The position numbers and the translations under genes are program-made. A stretch of DNA of 64,000 bases from Podospora pseudoanserina. Lineage: Eukaryota > Ascomycota > Sordariomycetes > Sordariales > Podosporaceae. The notes beneath the pieces are model-generated. The model ran no database searches, was not told the origin of the DNA, and saw only the letters and a program-made list of their open reading frames with translations. Positions within the stretch are counted from its first letter, which is position 1. Every line of letters starts with the position of its first letter. The stretch spans positions 1,240,001 through 1,304,000 of the forward strand of contig NC_085921.1 of the NCBI RefSeq assembly GCF_035222485.1, written 5' to 3'. Shown one piece after another: positions 25,568 through 37,346 of this stretch.

Positions 25568-28500
25568 TTACCTCCAAGTCTTCTTCCTTCCCTTCGGGGG
25601 CCCGCGAGGGGGGCCCCGAGGGATTCCCAGTGGAGTGGCCTTCTTCCCCTTCGCAAAATGCGCCGCCCTATACCTCTCCAACCAAGCCATCTTGTCTGTG
25701 CTCTTGCTCCACTCCTTCAACTCATCATCCGTGGGAAACCAAGTCTTATACGGCACCATGTTCCCCTGGGCAATATTAGGAAACACCGAATTGTACGTAT
25801 ACGGCGTCTCATGCCCATACACAAACACCGGCCTCTCCTTTGCAATCCTATCCTCCATCTTTCTATAAAACCGCCCAGCGCCCGTCTTTTTGGGCAGCTG
25901 CCCGCCAAACATCCTATACCACTCCTTCTTGCGGTTCTCGGGTCCCATGAGGTACTTCTTCCGGCGAGCGCGGGCCCTCTTGTAGAGGTTCATCGCCCGG
26001 TCATCCGTCATCTCCTCAATCGTGTACTCGACCGTCCACTTTGTGTTCTTGACCGTGACGGTAGGCCGGTCAACGTACTTGCCGTCAATCTTGTTCTTGG
26101 TCGTGAGGATGAGGCCGTAGATGGGCTCGGTGAACTCGCTGTCGATGGGGGGGTCTATCTCCTCTTCGGAGAGGGCGGCAAGCTCCTCGACTAGCTCTTC
26201 GGACGGCTCGTCAGTGGCGGCGGTTCTGGTGGTCGCCTCGGCCTGGTCTTCTTCTGAAGCCTCGGCTTCGTCGATGCTGCGGAAGTTGCGCGTCTTGACG
26301 AGCAATTCAGACATGATGTTTTCGAACTGGGCGAGCTTGGCGGCGTCTTCGTCTTCTTCGCCTGTGACCTCGCCCTCTTCTGTTGGGGAGGGTGTCTCGC
26401 CTGACTCTTCTTGCAACCGGGAGGCCAGCCTGAGGATGAGATCCTTCAGATTGAGCTTCTCCGGAGAGGTTTGGCTTCCGATCTCTTGACCCTCCTCGGC
26501 GGATTCAACCTCTGTCGAGACCTCCACGGCTTCGTTCTCCACGACGGCAGGTTCCGCGGTGGCTGTTTCCTCCGCCGCCTCAGACTCTTCCACAACGTCA
26601 AGTTCGGTCTCCTCACCCTCTTCAGCCAGCTCCGACTCAGGCGCTTCGTTGTTGGCCTCGCTTGTGAGCACCTCAAACAAAGCCTGGACATAATGCTCAG
26701 CCTCCTCTTGGGTGGTGTTCTTCAAAAGGCCGCTCTGCTGCAGGGCGTCCTGGATGGATTCCCGAATGGAAGTGGCACCGTGTTCTTCGTTCTCAAGCGA
26801 GTGCTCAACCTTGAGCATGACATCATCCCAGACATCTTCACGGGTGTCGTCGTCTTCCTCAGTCCGCTCAGCAGCTGATTCCACTTCCCCTTCATCTTCC
26901 TCCGGTCGGGTATCGTCAACCAAGCCCTCGTCGTTCTCTTGATCCTCAACCTCCTCTTGACCCTCAACCTGCTCCTCGGCTTCATGGTCCAGACCCCTGA
27001 GAACCCGTTCGAATTTCTGAATGCGCTCCTGGGCAGACTTCTGAATTTCATCAATCCGTTCCTGCGTAACCGGGCGAGCAAAAATACACATGTAAGGAGG
27101 CGTGGTCGCGTGCTTGACTGTCTCGAAGTGAATACGCAACGTTTGCCCCGGGAACTTTGCAGTCACCTTGTCGAGGACCTGGTTGAGCAGATGGACGCTC
27201 AGCTTGAACTCTTGGTCTCCGATGGTGGTGTCCGCTGCCTCGTGAAGAGAGACATCCATTTCCTGAAGAGGGATATACTGGAAGCCAAAGATGCGCTCAG
27301 TGTTGTGATAGGCCACAAAAATACCGTCCATGCGGCCCATGCGCACCTGGAGAGAGTATTTCAAGAAGGCTGATCGGATCATGTCAAAGTATTCACGTTC
27401 ATACGACTCCCAGGTCCCAAACCGGCCGCGAATCTCGTAGCCTTGGCCCTTTTCGTATCCTTCTGGATCCATGCGGATCGTGACAACGGCTCTGGTCTTG
27501 AGATCAAACATGCCCGTCCCGGGAAGTCGCGGATCGAAAGCGTCGAGCTGTGACCGCATCATGAAATCACCCATCGTTGTGTAATGGTAAGATTCTGGGC
27601 CATTCTTCTCCTCGTCGGTGAGCTGATCAGACTTTGACTTGCGGTACTTCTCAAACTCCTCCTTGGGCATGGTCAGGAACTTTTCCATCGACTTCCCCAG
27701 CATGGCCAAAATATTGCCCGAGTCAAACTCCTTGTCAGCATCAATAGCATATGTTCCGTCCTTGTGGTGCAGGAAAATAGCCGCTGGGCTTCTCAAGATT
27801 CTGTTGAAGTCCTCGCTGCTTTGCTCCGGGTCGAACTGCTTGGACAACATGGCTGTATTGATCGGACGCCAGGAAGACAGAAGGAAATGGAAATGTGCAA
27901 GTGTCGCCGTCATACTCGAAGTCGATCCAGAGTACTTCTTCTTCTTCTTGGCTGCCACACCAATAAGTGTCTTGTCCCTGGACGATGTGATGTACTCCTT
28001 GAGCGCACCGAAGTCGAACTCGTGGGTGGGCATGATTTGAGACAGATAGGGGTCATGGTTGTAGACTTTGGATCGGGGGTCCTGAAGATAGGAGACTCCG
28101 GGGTTAAACAGTACGCGATCGAGGCCGTATGCTAGTGTAGGTACCGGAGGTTGGCGCAGTTCAATGGGCTTGAGCCTGAGATATCTCGGGTCGATTTCTT
28201 TGATATCCAAATCCGGCTTCGCTTCGTCCTCCTCCTTCTTGGCCTTTTTCTTCTTGGGCTTGTCTCCTCGATCTTCTCCTGCGGCCGCTGCGGCCGAGTC
28301 CGCGGTCTTCTTCTTTTTGGCAGCCGCCGGTTTGCTCTTCTTGCCGAGATGTTTTGTTTTGGAACCCTTTCGTTTTTTGAGAACACCCTCCTTCAAAACC
28401 TTTTTCACGGCATCTCTGAGCATATCCTGATCACCTTCGGTTCCGGCGGCATCGGTCGATGTTGAGAGGTCTGTCGCATCCTTCTCCTTGGCAGATTTGG

Positions 28501-28792
28501 GTTTGTTTTTTGGTTTCCGTTTATTTGAGGTTTCCTCGGGGTTTTCGTTATTCTCGGCTGGCGGATCGGATGATGGAGGAGTAGCATCTTCAGTAGTGGT
28601 TGCTGGCGCCGATGGTGGTGGTGGTGGTGGTGGTGTTGTCGAATCAGTATACCATCGAGTTGCACCAAGATGGTTGATGGCTACTGGCAAATACCTCCGG
28701 GGCGCAGGGCTCTGGGCAAGGAGGGTTCGACATGCCGAGCATACAAATGGTAATTTTAGTGTCTGTCGAGCCTGTCTCGCCAAATGCAACAT
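25568..28792 (-). CDS. PET127: Mitochondrial Pet127-family protein
   Basis: Yeast Pet127 is a mitochondrial membrane-associated protein needed for processing and stability of mitochondrial RNAs. This one has 1074 residues in a single exon. An N-terminal presequence-like segment (basic and hydroxylated, about 1-50) is followed by a Pro-run, and Lys/Glu-rich low complexity to about 195. The Pet127 core starts near 200 (IDPRYLRLKPIELRQPPVPTLAYGLDRVLFNPG) and includes KYSGSTSSMTATLAHFHFLLSSWR, then LPGTGMFDLKTRAVVTIRMD and RGRFGTWESYEREYFDMIRSAFLKYSLQVRMG. An acidic stretch (about 597-877) separates the core from a C-terminal conserved piece (EPIYGLILTTKNKIDG, RARARRKKYLMGPENRKKEW). Its 5' end faces an 8.5-kb gene-free region. 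Confidence 0.9.
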   Translation of the reverse strand: MLHLARQARQTLKLPFVCSACRTLLAQSPAPRRYLPVAINHLGATRWYTDSTTPPPPPPPSAPATTTEDATPPSSDPPAENNENPEETSNKRKPKNKPKSAKEKDATDLSTSTDAAGTEGDQDMLRDAVKKVLKEGVLKKRKGSKTKHLGKKSKPAAAKKKKTADSAAAAAGEDRGDKPKKKKAKKEEDEAKPDLDIKEIDPRYLRLKPIELRQPPVPTLAYGLDRVLFNPGVSYLQDPRSKVYNHDPYLSQIMPTHEFDFGALKEYITSSRDKTLIGVAAKKKKKYSGSTSSMTATLAHFHFLLSSWRPINTAMLSKQFDPEQSSEDFNRILRSPAAIFLHHKDGTYAIDADKEFDSGNILAMLGKSMEKFLTMPKEEFEKYRKSKSDQLTDEEKNGPESYHYTTMGDFMMRSQLDAFDPRLPGTGMFDLKTRAVVTIRMDPEGYEKGQGYEIRGRFGTWESYEREYFDMIRSAFLKYSLQVRMGRMDGIFVAYHNTERIFGFQYIPLQEMDVSLHEAADTTIGDQEFKLSVHLLNQVLDKVTAKFPGQTLRIHFETVKHATTPPYMCIFARPVTQERIDEIQKSAQERIQKFERVLRGLDHEAEEQVEGQEEVEDQENDEGLVDDTRPEEDEGEVESAAERTEEDDDTREDVWDDVMLKVEHSLENEEHGATSIRESIQDALQQSGLLKNTTQEEAEHYVQALFEVLTSEANNEAPESELAEEGEETELDVVEESEAAEETATAEPAVVENEAVEVSTEVESAEEGQEIGSQTSPEKLNLKDLILRLASRLQEESGETPSPTEEGEVTGEEDEDAAKLAQFENIMSELLVKTRNFRSIDEAEASEEDQAEATTRTAATDEPSEELVEELAALSEEEIDPPIDSEFTEPIYGLILTTKNKIDGKYVDRPTVTVKNTKWTVEYTIEEMTDDRAMNLYKRARARRKKYLMGPENRKKEWYRMFGGQLPKKTGAGRFYRKMEDRIAKERPVFVYGHETPYTYNSVFPNIAQGNMVPYKTWFPTDDELKEWSKSTDKMAWLERYRAAHFAKGKKATPLGIPRGPPRGPPKGRKKTWR

Positions 28793-30651
28793 TGTGGCTG
28801 CCCTGTTCGTCCGTGGAGGATGCCGTAGAAGCCGTTTGAATGTCTGTATCAGTGCATATCTTTTGCGCGCCGTTGTTCAATTTTTTTGCCCTTGTCCAAC
28901 CGTGCCAAGCCGCTAATGACCCCTGCTCTGCTGCCATTCCAGCGCCAAGGCTTCAATGACGTCGATCTCTTCGAGAAGCATCAACAACAAATGTTCTAGG
29001 TAATATCCATTTCTGGTTTTTCAAAGTCGGTAAACTCTCAAGGGGGATGCTCGTGTAGAATTCAGCCCTTTATGATCTATATCTTGGGGGTTTCCTTACC
29101 TCTAAACAGTTTCCAACCTTCCCTAACCTTGCATGCCATGTCATGGTCAAATTGACTGGCATTGCAAAGCAAGTTAACAAAAGAGCGCACTCTAAACCAC
29201 GCATTTATAGGCTCTCCAGGGTAGCTGGCAGCCTGTTCTGTCTCTTATGTTGCGAGTAAGTCGTGGGCCGTACATCTTCACTAACTTGCAGTGCCCGTTA
29301 TCTTGATCACCTCAACAGGATAGAAGGAGGCCACGCATCCAGGACCAAAACACACAAACACCAACAATATCATCACGCACCTTCTCCCAAGTGTCATCAC
29401 CTGCTTCTGTACTTGAACACACGTGTACTGCTTTCTTACGCGGTCAGACAACCCATCTAAGGCAGGTACACCAAAATCACGACATGGTCAGCACACATGA
29501 GGCAATGTCCAAAGAGCCTTGCCTGTCCAGAAATTTAACCCCCACGCTCACCTCGCTTCATGGGCGTTACACAGCCTCTCTCCTATCTCTGTCCCTGTGT
29601 CGCTTTGCCGTTATGTGCCACGCAAAACAATATCGACGGCGATGGGCAGCCTTGCTTCAGCTGGGGTCTCACAGCGGAAACAACAGACGACATCAACATC
29701 AACAAACAAACCAAAAATCACTCACATCTTCGGCCCGTTTCACGTTCGTGCTTTGTGGTGATAGTGATGTTAGCTATACCCAATACAAAGTCGCCCAGCA
29801 GTGGGTGTCCTCGGATCTTGCACCGTAAATACTCCAGAGTAAAAGTATGTCAGCAATGCATCAGCCACTCATACTGTTGTGCCTGCTCAGCCAGCCATCA
29901 TGTCGAACGGGAGCTGGGCGTGGGTAAGAATATCCTGTCCATTTCCAAGCGCCTGTGTAGGCCTCAGCATACCTACGTAGCCCGAGCATCGATATCTCAA
30001 AGCCATCAGATCAAGTACCAAAACATCGGATTGCCCGAGACCTGTCTTGCTCAACTGTATTCCACATAAGACTTTACACGCTCAACTGTCCCACCTCACT
30101 ACATCTCCCAGACCGCCCATCCTCGCACTCAGCATCCCTGAGTCCAACCGCTAGAAACATTGGAAGTCGATCCGATTGGACCAAGCGCCGCTGTATTGCC
30201 TCGAGCTTTCGGGAAGATATCCCCTTCCTGACAAACCAGATGTATGCAGTTGACCAGAAGAGATAAACAAATTCCCAGCTCCGGCCACAAAACATGGAAG
30301 CCTAGCAAGAAACAAGCTTCTCTCCCGCTCCCCCCTTACCGCAGGCCGCGGGTGAGGCCGCGCGGGCAATTTCTGGTGTTTTTGGAAGGAGTATCTACCG
30401 GTATTGGTTGTGGACTAGGGGAGAAGCCACAGCCGCAGTCTTGCGCTATCTTTGGGAGGCACGCACCAGTGACACCACAAGGCCAAGAGCAGGGATGGCT
30501 TCATGAGGATGGGGGTTGTGAATGGAGGATGCCGATTGCCGGGGTAGATGGTGGTGATCGAGGAGGAGGTTACCTGGCCATCATCTTGGCCCTAAATATC
30601 CCCAAGACACGACTAGTGATGTTGGTTGCCGACGATATGTTCTCACACTAG

Positions 30652-30668
30652 GTATGCGCAGCGCATAC
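30652..30668. repeat. Perfect 17-bp inverted repeat
   Basis: GTATGCGC, one base, then GCGCATAC: 8-bp arms with a 1-base loop. A single such palindrome is near chance level for 64 kb, so I claim only the structure. Confidence 0.7.
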
Positions 30669-33600
30669 AACAGACCGCACTGCAAGAACCTCACACCACC
30701 TCCTGGGCCATCTCAAACGACGCGGTTTCACAACCTGAAGGTCACCTACCCTGCTCAACAGCTTTCTGCAAGTCATACTTCGCATATAGCTATCTACGAC
30801 AACGTCTCTTGCGTGGGTTTGGTTATCTCTTTGTCTCAGATCCTGACTCACCTCACACCCGTTGATATCAACATCATTCATATTCCGACTCCCAAAACAG
30901 CAGTTCACTTATGCTTGTTTCTTTTTCACACATGCACTCCCGCCACCTAACCCTCCCACCCTTACACAACCCTACCTGCCAAATCCACAACCATCTTCCC
31001 ACAGCAACCCCCAACCCTTGAGGCCTCACCTTTTCTTTTTCACCTTGCCAGCAAAGGTGGCATTTCTTCTTCTCCCGATGATGGATATCGACCAACCTCA
31101 CACCTGCCCTATGTATTCCACGAAGGTAGCCAAGGGCCTGGACTTTTATGCCTTCAAAAAACCCCCACCCACGGAAGCCCACCGCCATGTCGTGGAAGAT
31201 GGCAAGGCAATTGTAAAAACCACATGACACACATCACCTGCTTCCCGCGGGGATGATCGCAAAAAATTATGGCGTGGCGGGCAAAGGAGAATAAGGCGGG
31301 AAGCTGACTTATGGGTAACCGGGGGTTTTGCATCCGCCCAGCCCTTTTTTTGCCCTACGAATTTATCTAGGAAAGGAAAAAGATGTTCTTGATCAAGAAG
31401 GTGTGCAAAAGCAGTATATAGGTATGTATGACTTGCATTATTCGAGTCACCACACCACACCTTGTTTCGGAGCATTGATTAGCCCTTCTTGCTGTTGTGT
31501 GTTGTATGTTGCAACCACTCCTCTCCCACCTCTTGATTGTAACGTCCCCTTCTTTTCCACCGTGCTATCGAGTCCTCCTCATACAGTACAGGAACACATC
31601 CCCCCATCAATATCTCCCCTCCCAATCTTACATACCTATCTCTCAAACCCTTGATAATCACAAGCCAAACCGAACCCCTTCTTTCAAAACCCACCATACC
31701 CCCCTCATGATCATTCACATTTTTTTTTCTTCCATGCTGCCAACCCCATTTCGTCTGAAAATCGATCGGACCGTTGACAAAGATCTCCACCTTCATCCCA
31801 GCCAGCCTAGCGTGCCTTGCGTGGGGGTGAGTTCGCCAGGTGCTTCCCGCAAAAACCCCACCACTTAACCAGGGTTTCTTTCCAATCCCGGGCGGAATTA
31901 CCTAATGACTTACACATTATTTCTTTCCCTCAACTCCAATCCCGGCGAGTGGTTTCGCCCACGAGGGTTGGGCGATTGGTTTTCGGAGAGAAATCCGACT
32001 TTCGGACACTAAAAAGAAACTCGGAACGTTTTTTTTTTTTTTTTATTAAAAATAATCATGGGTGAGGTTGTATTCTAGGACTTGTGGGTCAAAGTGCTTG
32101 AGAGAATTGTGAGACCCTGGAAAGGCTTGTTGTGATGGTTCCCAAGGTTGCTTTTGAGGTTTTTGGATCCTATTAGCGGCTGTTGTAATGGAGTAGGAAG
32201 GGTATAGGTGAGTCTATTTTCATGGCCTGGGCAGGTATGTAGGTCAAGCATGTAAGTGATGGCTGTCATTGCTTTATCTGTCACGGAAAAGTCTAGATGT
32301 CTCGATCTCCATTTCACATCTGGCAAGTTCGGGAATGAGACGGGGACAGAAGCCATATCCTGGTTTTGTAAGTGTATCGTGGTGATATTGACCGAGCAGG
32401 TCAAAGTTGGCTGGCTGATTGTGAGATAACAGCGTTGCTGTCTTGAAACCGGGCAGATCAAGGTTGAAGATATGAGGTGGTCGTGAGACCGGCGAGGGAC
32501 TGCTATTATATGCCATCACTCTCGTTTGACTTCTTGATAGGCCAATCATCTTATTCTCTGAGAGGTGGTCAGTTCAACTCCCCTACCCATGATGCAGCTA
32601 GATGGCATCCCTGCTGCGGCTCTCCAACTTGCTTTTTGCTCAAGAACCTCAACACCAAACCCTAACTCTCCTTTTCAGCTTCCGATTCCCCTCCTCCCTC
32701 TTCCTGAATTCCTATCTGCTTGCTTGCTTGCTCGCTGCGTATCAGCGTGTGGGTATCATCCGCCCCGCCAGCCAGGCCCTTGCTTCCCGTGTCGTCCCAA
32801 ACCATTCATCGGAACGGCTGCAATTCTTGATTGACTGCGGGCATGCAACAGCAGCTATCTCGCATACCGGTACGGAGTATGGCCTTCGGTAGTCCAGATA
32901 CAGAACAACTGACGAGTTATTAGCATATACGTACCGAGTCATTCTTACCGGTTTCTTGTCGCGATCATTGAATTCCTTGATGCCATCCCAGCATCAAGCA
33001 CGACACAAAAAAAAACCCTCTCTTCGCTCTCGCTTATTCACCATTCATGCCCAAAGTATCCAGTCAAAATGGTCGTGTAAATACGTAACAATTATCCTCT
33101 TCCACCCCCCCACCCCCCCTTTTCTGCCTCAGCCGTGTGTGCGGCGCGGTTGCCCAACTTCTTGGTTAATCGGAAGCTGATAGAACGACAGAACTGATAT
33201 CGCGATAAGACGTCGGAATGGCGCCAGTGTAGCGGTCTGCCTTGGTCAGAGCTGCAAGCACGCACACAAACTGTGTGTAATCTGTCTCACTCCATCTCCC
33301 GGGCTTTGCCTTGTGTACCTGTGTCTCGGAGGCTGTAACTGCTAAATAGGCGCTGCAGCTATCCTATCAATCAATCTCGTGGGGGTCCTTCTCATGTCTG
33401 AGATCAGTCTCACAGAGGAACAAGACCAGGGCTCAGAGGCAGGCAGGTACCCGCGTTATCGTCACTCATCACTCTGTGATCCAAGTGAAGCCATCACGCA
33501 AGGTCTGGTTTGCTGATACGTCTGGCTAAAGGAGGTGTTCACGACATCGTGTTACCACCCTACGACCCTGCGGGAACAGTACCGCGTCCGCAGCGCAGGA

Positions 33601-36600
33601 AGATATAATGCCGCACACGTAAAATCCACCTCGGATGGCAAATGTCATATGCCTCTCTGCTTGTCGGATTGCACTGCAGGCGGCCGCATCAGAACCTTGA
33701 CGGACACTGGGGATGGATGGCTGGCTGGATATGGACGAGCGAGCCGCCCATCCCGCTGTGGATCTCTGTGCCGTCAAGCAAAGAGGCAGACATGTGTGTT
33801 GGGTCCCAATGAGCGTTCTTATCTGTATCATGAGACCATTCAACCCAAGTATGCAGCGATAACAGGATATCATGGTTGGATGGATGGGCGATGAGAAAGG
33901 CCGCCCATTGCCCGAGAAGCAATCAGGAATTCCGAGAGCAAGTCCGTGTAGTGTAAAGAGGGGGATGCAACCTCGATTCGACAAGATAAGTCGGCGAGCT
34001 GGGTATGGCTCCAGTAAAGAACGGGTGAAACGTCGTCGATCCTGAGAGATCAGTCTAGCATGAAATACAGCGATAGAGGAGCGCTTGAAGGGCGATCCGG
34101 TCATCTCCATTCGCGAGTGCTTTGATTGCTTGGCCACCGAGCTGCCGGCACATCTAACCAACGGTTCTGCCACATGCTTGAATGTCACGATGGGAGTGAT
34201 AATCAGATTGGGCGGGCGGCGTTAATCAGGGATCGCCCGAAAGGGAAGTACCAAGGAGCGGGCCAAGAATTCGAGAAAGAGAGATGCAGTCAAGAGAGGA
34301 GACGTCCGTGTGTCCGAGAGCCCAACTGAGATGTCCGTGGTGCGGTCCGGAGTCCTGACAGGCTGGTTGGGCTGGTCGATGACAGCCAGGGGAGGCTGTG
34401 AGATGTCATGATTGTCACCAAGGGGCACAGGGGCGGCTCCAACGGTCGAGGCGGCTCGAGCGCTCGCGTCTTGCCTTGCCAACTGCTTGCTTGCTTGTGC
34501 TGCCCTACGATGCGTGTTTGCTAGTGGCCAGGTCTGTGGTATTTTGCAGTTTCGTTTCTTATGACGCCTTATCTCTCGCCTGGCAGGTTGGTTGTCCCTA
34601 GAAGGTGGAAGCTCCGGTGGCATATGTTGGCTGTTTGCTGTTTGCGGGCAACAACGTACGATTTAGACCGATTAGATTCTGGAATGGTCGAATGGGAAGT
34701 GTTCCATGCCGCCGCCAGGCCTTGTCGTTCACTTTCTTGGAAAATGGTATCTGTTTCGCATCGGCCTCTGTGTGTGTGAACAGCACAAGAGGGTCCATCG
34801 GCTGAGCGGCCCTGCATCTGAGACGTGGGGCTTCATGACGGCAGCACGCATGCCTCAGGCACTGGTAGGGACACAAGAAAAACGCTTATCTGGACCCCCA
34901 CAGACAACCCTTCGTCATCCATGTGGCTTCCCTTGAGCTGGCCGGTTCCCACCCATGATCCCTGTCGCTGACCCGTCCGACCGCCCGCCCCGTGTCACTC
35001 GCTGATAAAGTCGCAGGTTCCTTGGCCCCCAGTTCGTCAAGAAAGTTGTTGTATGTTGGAAGAGGACGAGCCCCCTGATTTGACTGTCCGTCCACTGTGA
35101 AGAAGGAAGAATATCAAGGTGCCCTGAATATACCGTGAGGGCACCTCAACGGGAACCTCGGAGAAGAAAGACCCTGTCTAGCTGCAACCGATGGTGGGTG
35201 AAGCGGGGGAACGGTGGACTTCCAAGTGGACCAAGGTGTGCTGTCAGAAAAATGGGAAAGGAGGGAAAGGCTCCAAAAAGCTGGGGAAGAAGAGCCACGA
35301 TGAAGGGCTTTCCCAGTCACAAGCTCTGAGTGTAGCTTGTGATGCTCGCAAAAGAGGAATAGCAGACAGGAACAAACGGGCCATTTCTCCACGGTTCGTT
35401 CGCTTCCCTCACCGTCCAGAAGCAGGTGCGAAAAAGGTGGTGTTCCAGGTTCCAGTCAAACCCACCCTCTTTGCCCACCACCCCGCGGGCGACACACATT
35501 GCATCTCCACGTCCCACCCGCGCTTGTGAAAAAATGATAATATTGGCACCATTGGCCTTGCCCTCTCCGATTTTCTGTTCAATGCGCCCGCACAGCACCG
35601 CATTCGCCTGTTTGCCTTCCATGTAATAGTAATACTCAAGTAGAAAGTATAGGCTCGGTGTGTTCCATGTGGGATGATAGGGTCATATCCTATACGGTGG
35701 TGCTTGCTGGATCGGCGCTCTGCTTTGACAACAGGACCAGGTCTTTCTCCTAAAACCAAGAATGAGTGTGTGTCTCGGGTCCGAGTAGGTAGGTATGTAG
35801 ATGGTAGATGTCGCGATGAGATGCTCGTCTGTCGTTGACTGACACCCGACTCACTGCCTGCTGTGACCGCCAAAGACATCCATCAACACCAGTAAAAGAG
35901 CATCCATCGTCACGTCACCTTTCGCCATCGATTGCTGGACCGGGGTGCATTTTGACCCCAAAGTATCTTCTGCCGAGGGGTTCTGTTCCGTGGAATAGGC
36001 GGGAACCTCTTCCCACGCCCGCCCACCGCGCGGGAGCCCTGTATCTCGCTAGTGATCGAGACCCGCGCAATGCCTATCAGAACGGCAGGTACTTGGGCCA
36101 GGTAGCAATTTATCTCCCTCAAATCCTAGCTGCCGGCGCTATCTCGCAGACCTGAGCACTCCCTCCCTCTCTTTTCTCCCTGCTTTTAGCTCTTGTCTGC
36201 AATCCTTACCAGGCGCCCTGTTTGCTTTTTTTGTTTGTGCCCATCAGGGGAGTCTTCTTCCAACCTCGATCGCTGCCCCATCTCCCGTTTTATCGCTGCT
36301 GCATCGCAATCCACCAGGGGGCAAGCCTACCCGTCCCAGTTCAACTAATAACAAAAGCAGACGAACCACCACCCGCCCGTCTGCTGCCGACGTGAGCCGC
36401 AGGAGCGAGCACCACACAGCTTCAACGTCAACTCATCTTGAAGACCCCCCCTTGGGAATTTACTTATCAGCGCCACGACGGGAAACAAAACGGTTCTCGC
36501 ACGCCAAGTCGTAGTCTGCCACGGCCGTATCAAGATCTGGCGATACCGTCATCGCTTGCCTACCTATCAGAGCTCCCTAGTCTGCAACCCACATCGGGTA

Positions 36601-36990
36601 TCAGATCCACCGCCAGATTTGGACCACGCCTGCTGCGCCAGGAGAATTTCACCGAGGGCACTCCGTTGGACCCAACCCTGCCCCTGGGGCCTGCTGTCCG
36701 TTTATCTATCGGCTGGTCCCTGACTCCCTCGTTGCCTTGCTTTTGGGTCTTGACCGCACATGGGCGTCTGACTCCCGGCCTACAAGCGCCTTCCCCGGCC
36801 ATCATCCCTCCCCCCCAATTCCCGGCAAGCCCTTTGTAGCACCACATATATACTTGCCTGCAGAGAGCCGCCCCCCCTTCCAAAGGACCCAGACGCGATA
36901 GCCATCACATCTCACGCAAACGGGCACGCACGCAGATAGATACCACGCACCGCCCACCACACTCAAAAAGCCTCGCGTTCCCCTTCTGTC

Positions 36991-37030
36991 GCCGCCGCCA
37001 CCACCACCACCACCATCACCACTACTACCA
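36991..37030 (+). repeat. CAC/CCA simple repeat in presumed leader
   Basis: Repeated CCA/CAC units about 320 bp upstream of the ATG at 37347, inside a strongly pyrimidine-biased leader. Confidence 0.7.
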
Positions 37031-37346
37031 CAAGCATTAACCCAACCCGTCTCTGGCTTTCCCGAGGCTGTGGATAGCTTATCAACCACTACCGCGCCGC
37101 TGCCTCTGTTTCATGGATAACATCCGACCTGTTCAGCCCCTTACTGCCATGTCTGAGTTCCGGTAGTCTTTGTCGTCGTTGGGTTGTTGTTCTTACTTCC
37201 ACCTTTCCCTTCACTCTCACCACCTTTGGACACCATCTCACCTTAGTGGGCTCATATTCCGACCCTCTACAACCGTATTAAGGCCCATAACTCGGGCTTC
37301 TCCCTCCCGCTCCTAGGCGTCATCATCACCCTCTCACATCACAGCC

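Larger units (their letters stand above)
28793..37346. other. Gene-free divergent block (8.6 kb), PET127 / Cys-rich protein
   Basis: No ORF in this block shows recognisable homology and I see no tRNA. The PET127 side should hold a short promoter. The right end (36.2-37.35 kb) is C/T-rich with a CAC repeat and looks like a long leader for the gene at 37347. It holds a T16 run (32029-32044), a perfect 17-bp palindrome (30652-30668) and (CTTG)n near 32719. Most of it is unexplained. Confidence 0.5.

Noticed and set aside
29256-29291. GTAAGT..CACTAAC..TTGCAG resembling a 36-nt intron
   Set aside because: Signals are good but the length is below the usual fungal minimum and no frame continues across it.
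32650-32665. AACCCTAAC word resembling a telomerase RNA template
   Set aside because: Nine-base matches to telomere permutations are expected a few times in 64 kb. I could not see a pseudoknot or the splice-like 3' end expected for fungal telomerase RNA.
33526-34188. 220-codon minus-strand ORF in the divergent block
   Set aside because: No recognisable motif or typical codon bias; overlapping ORFs on the other strand are equally long.
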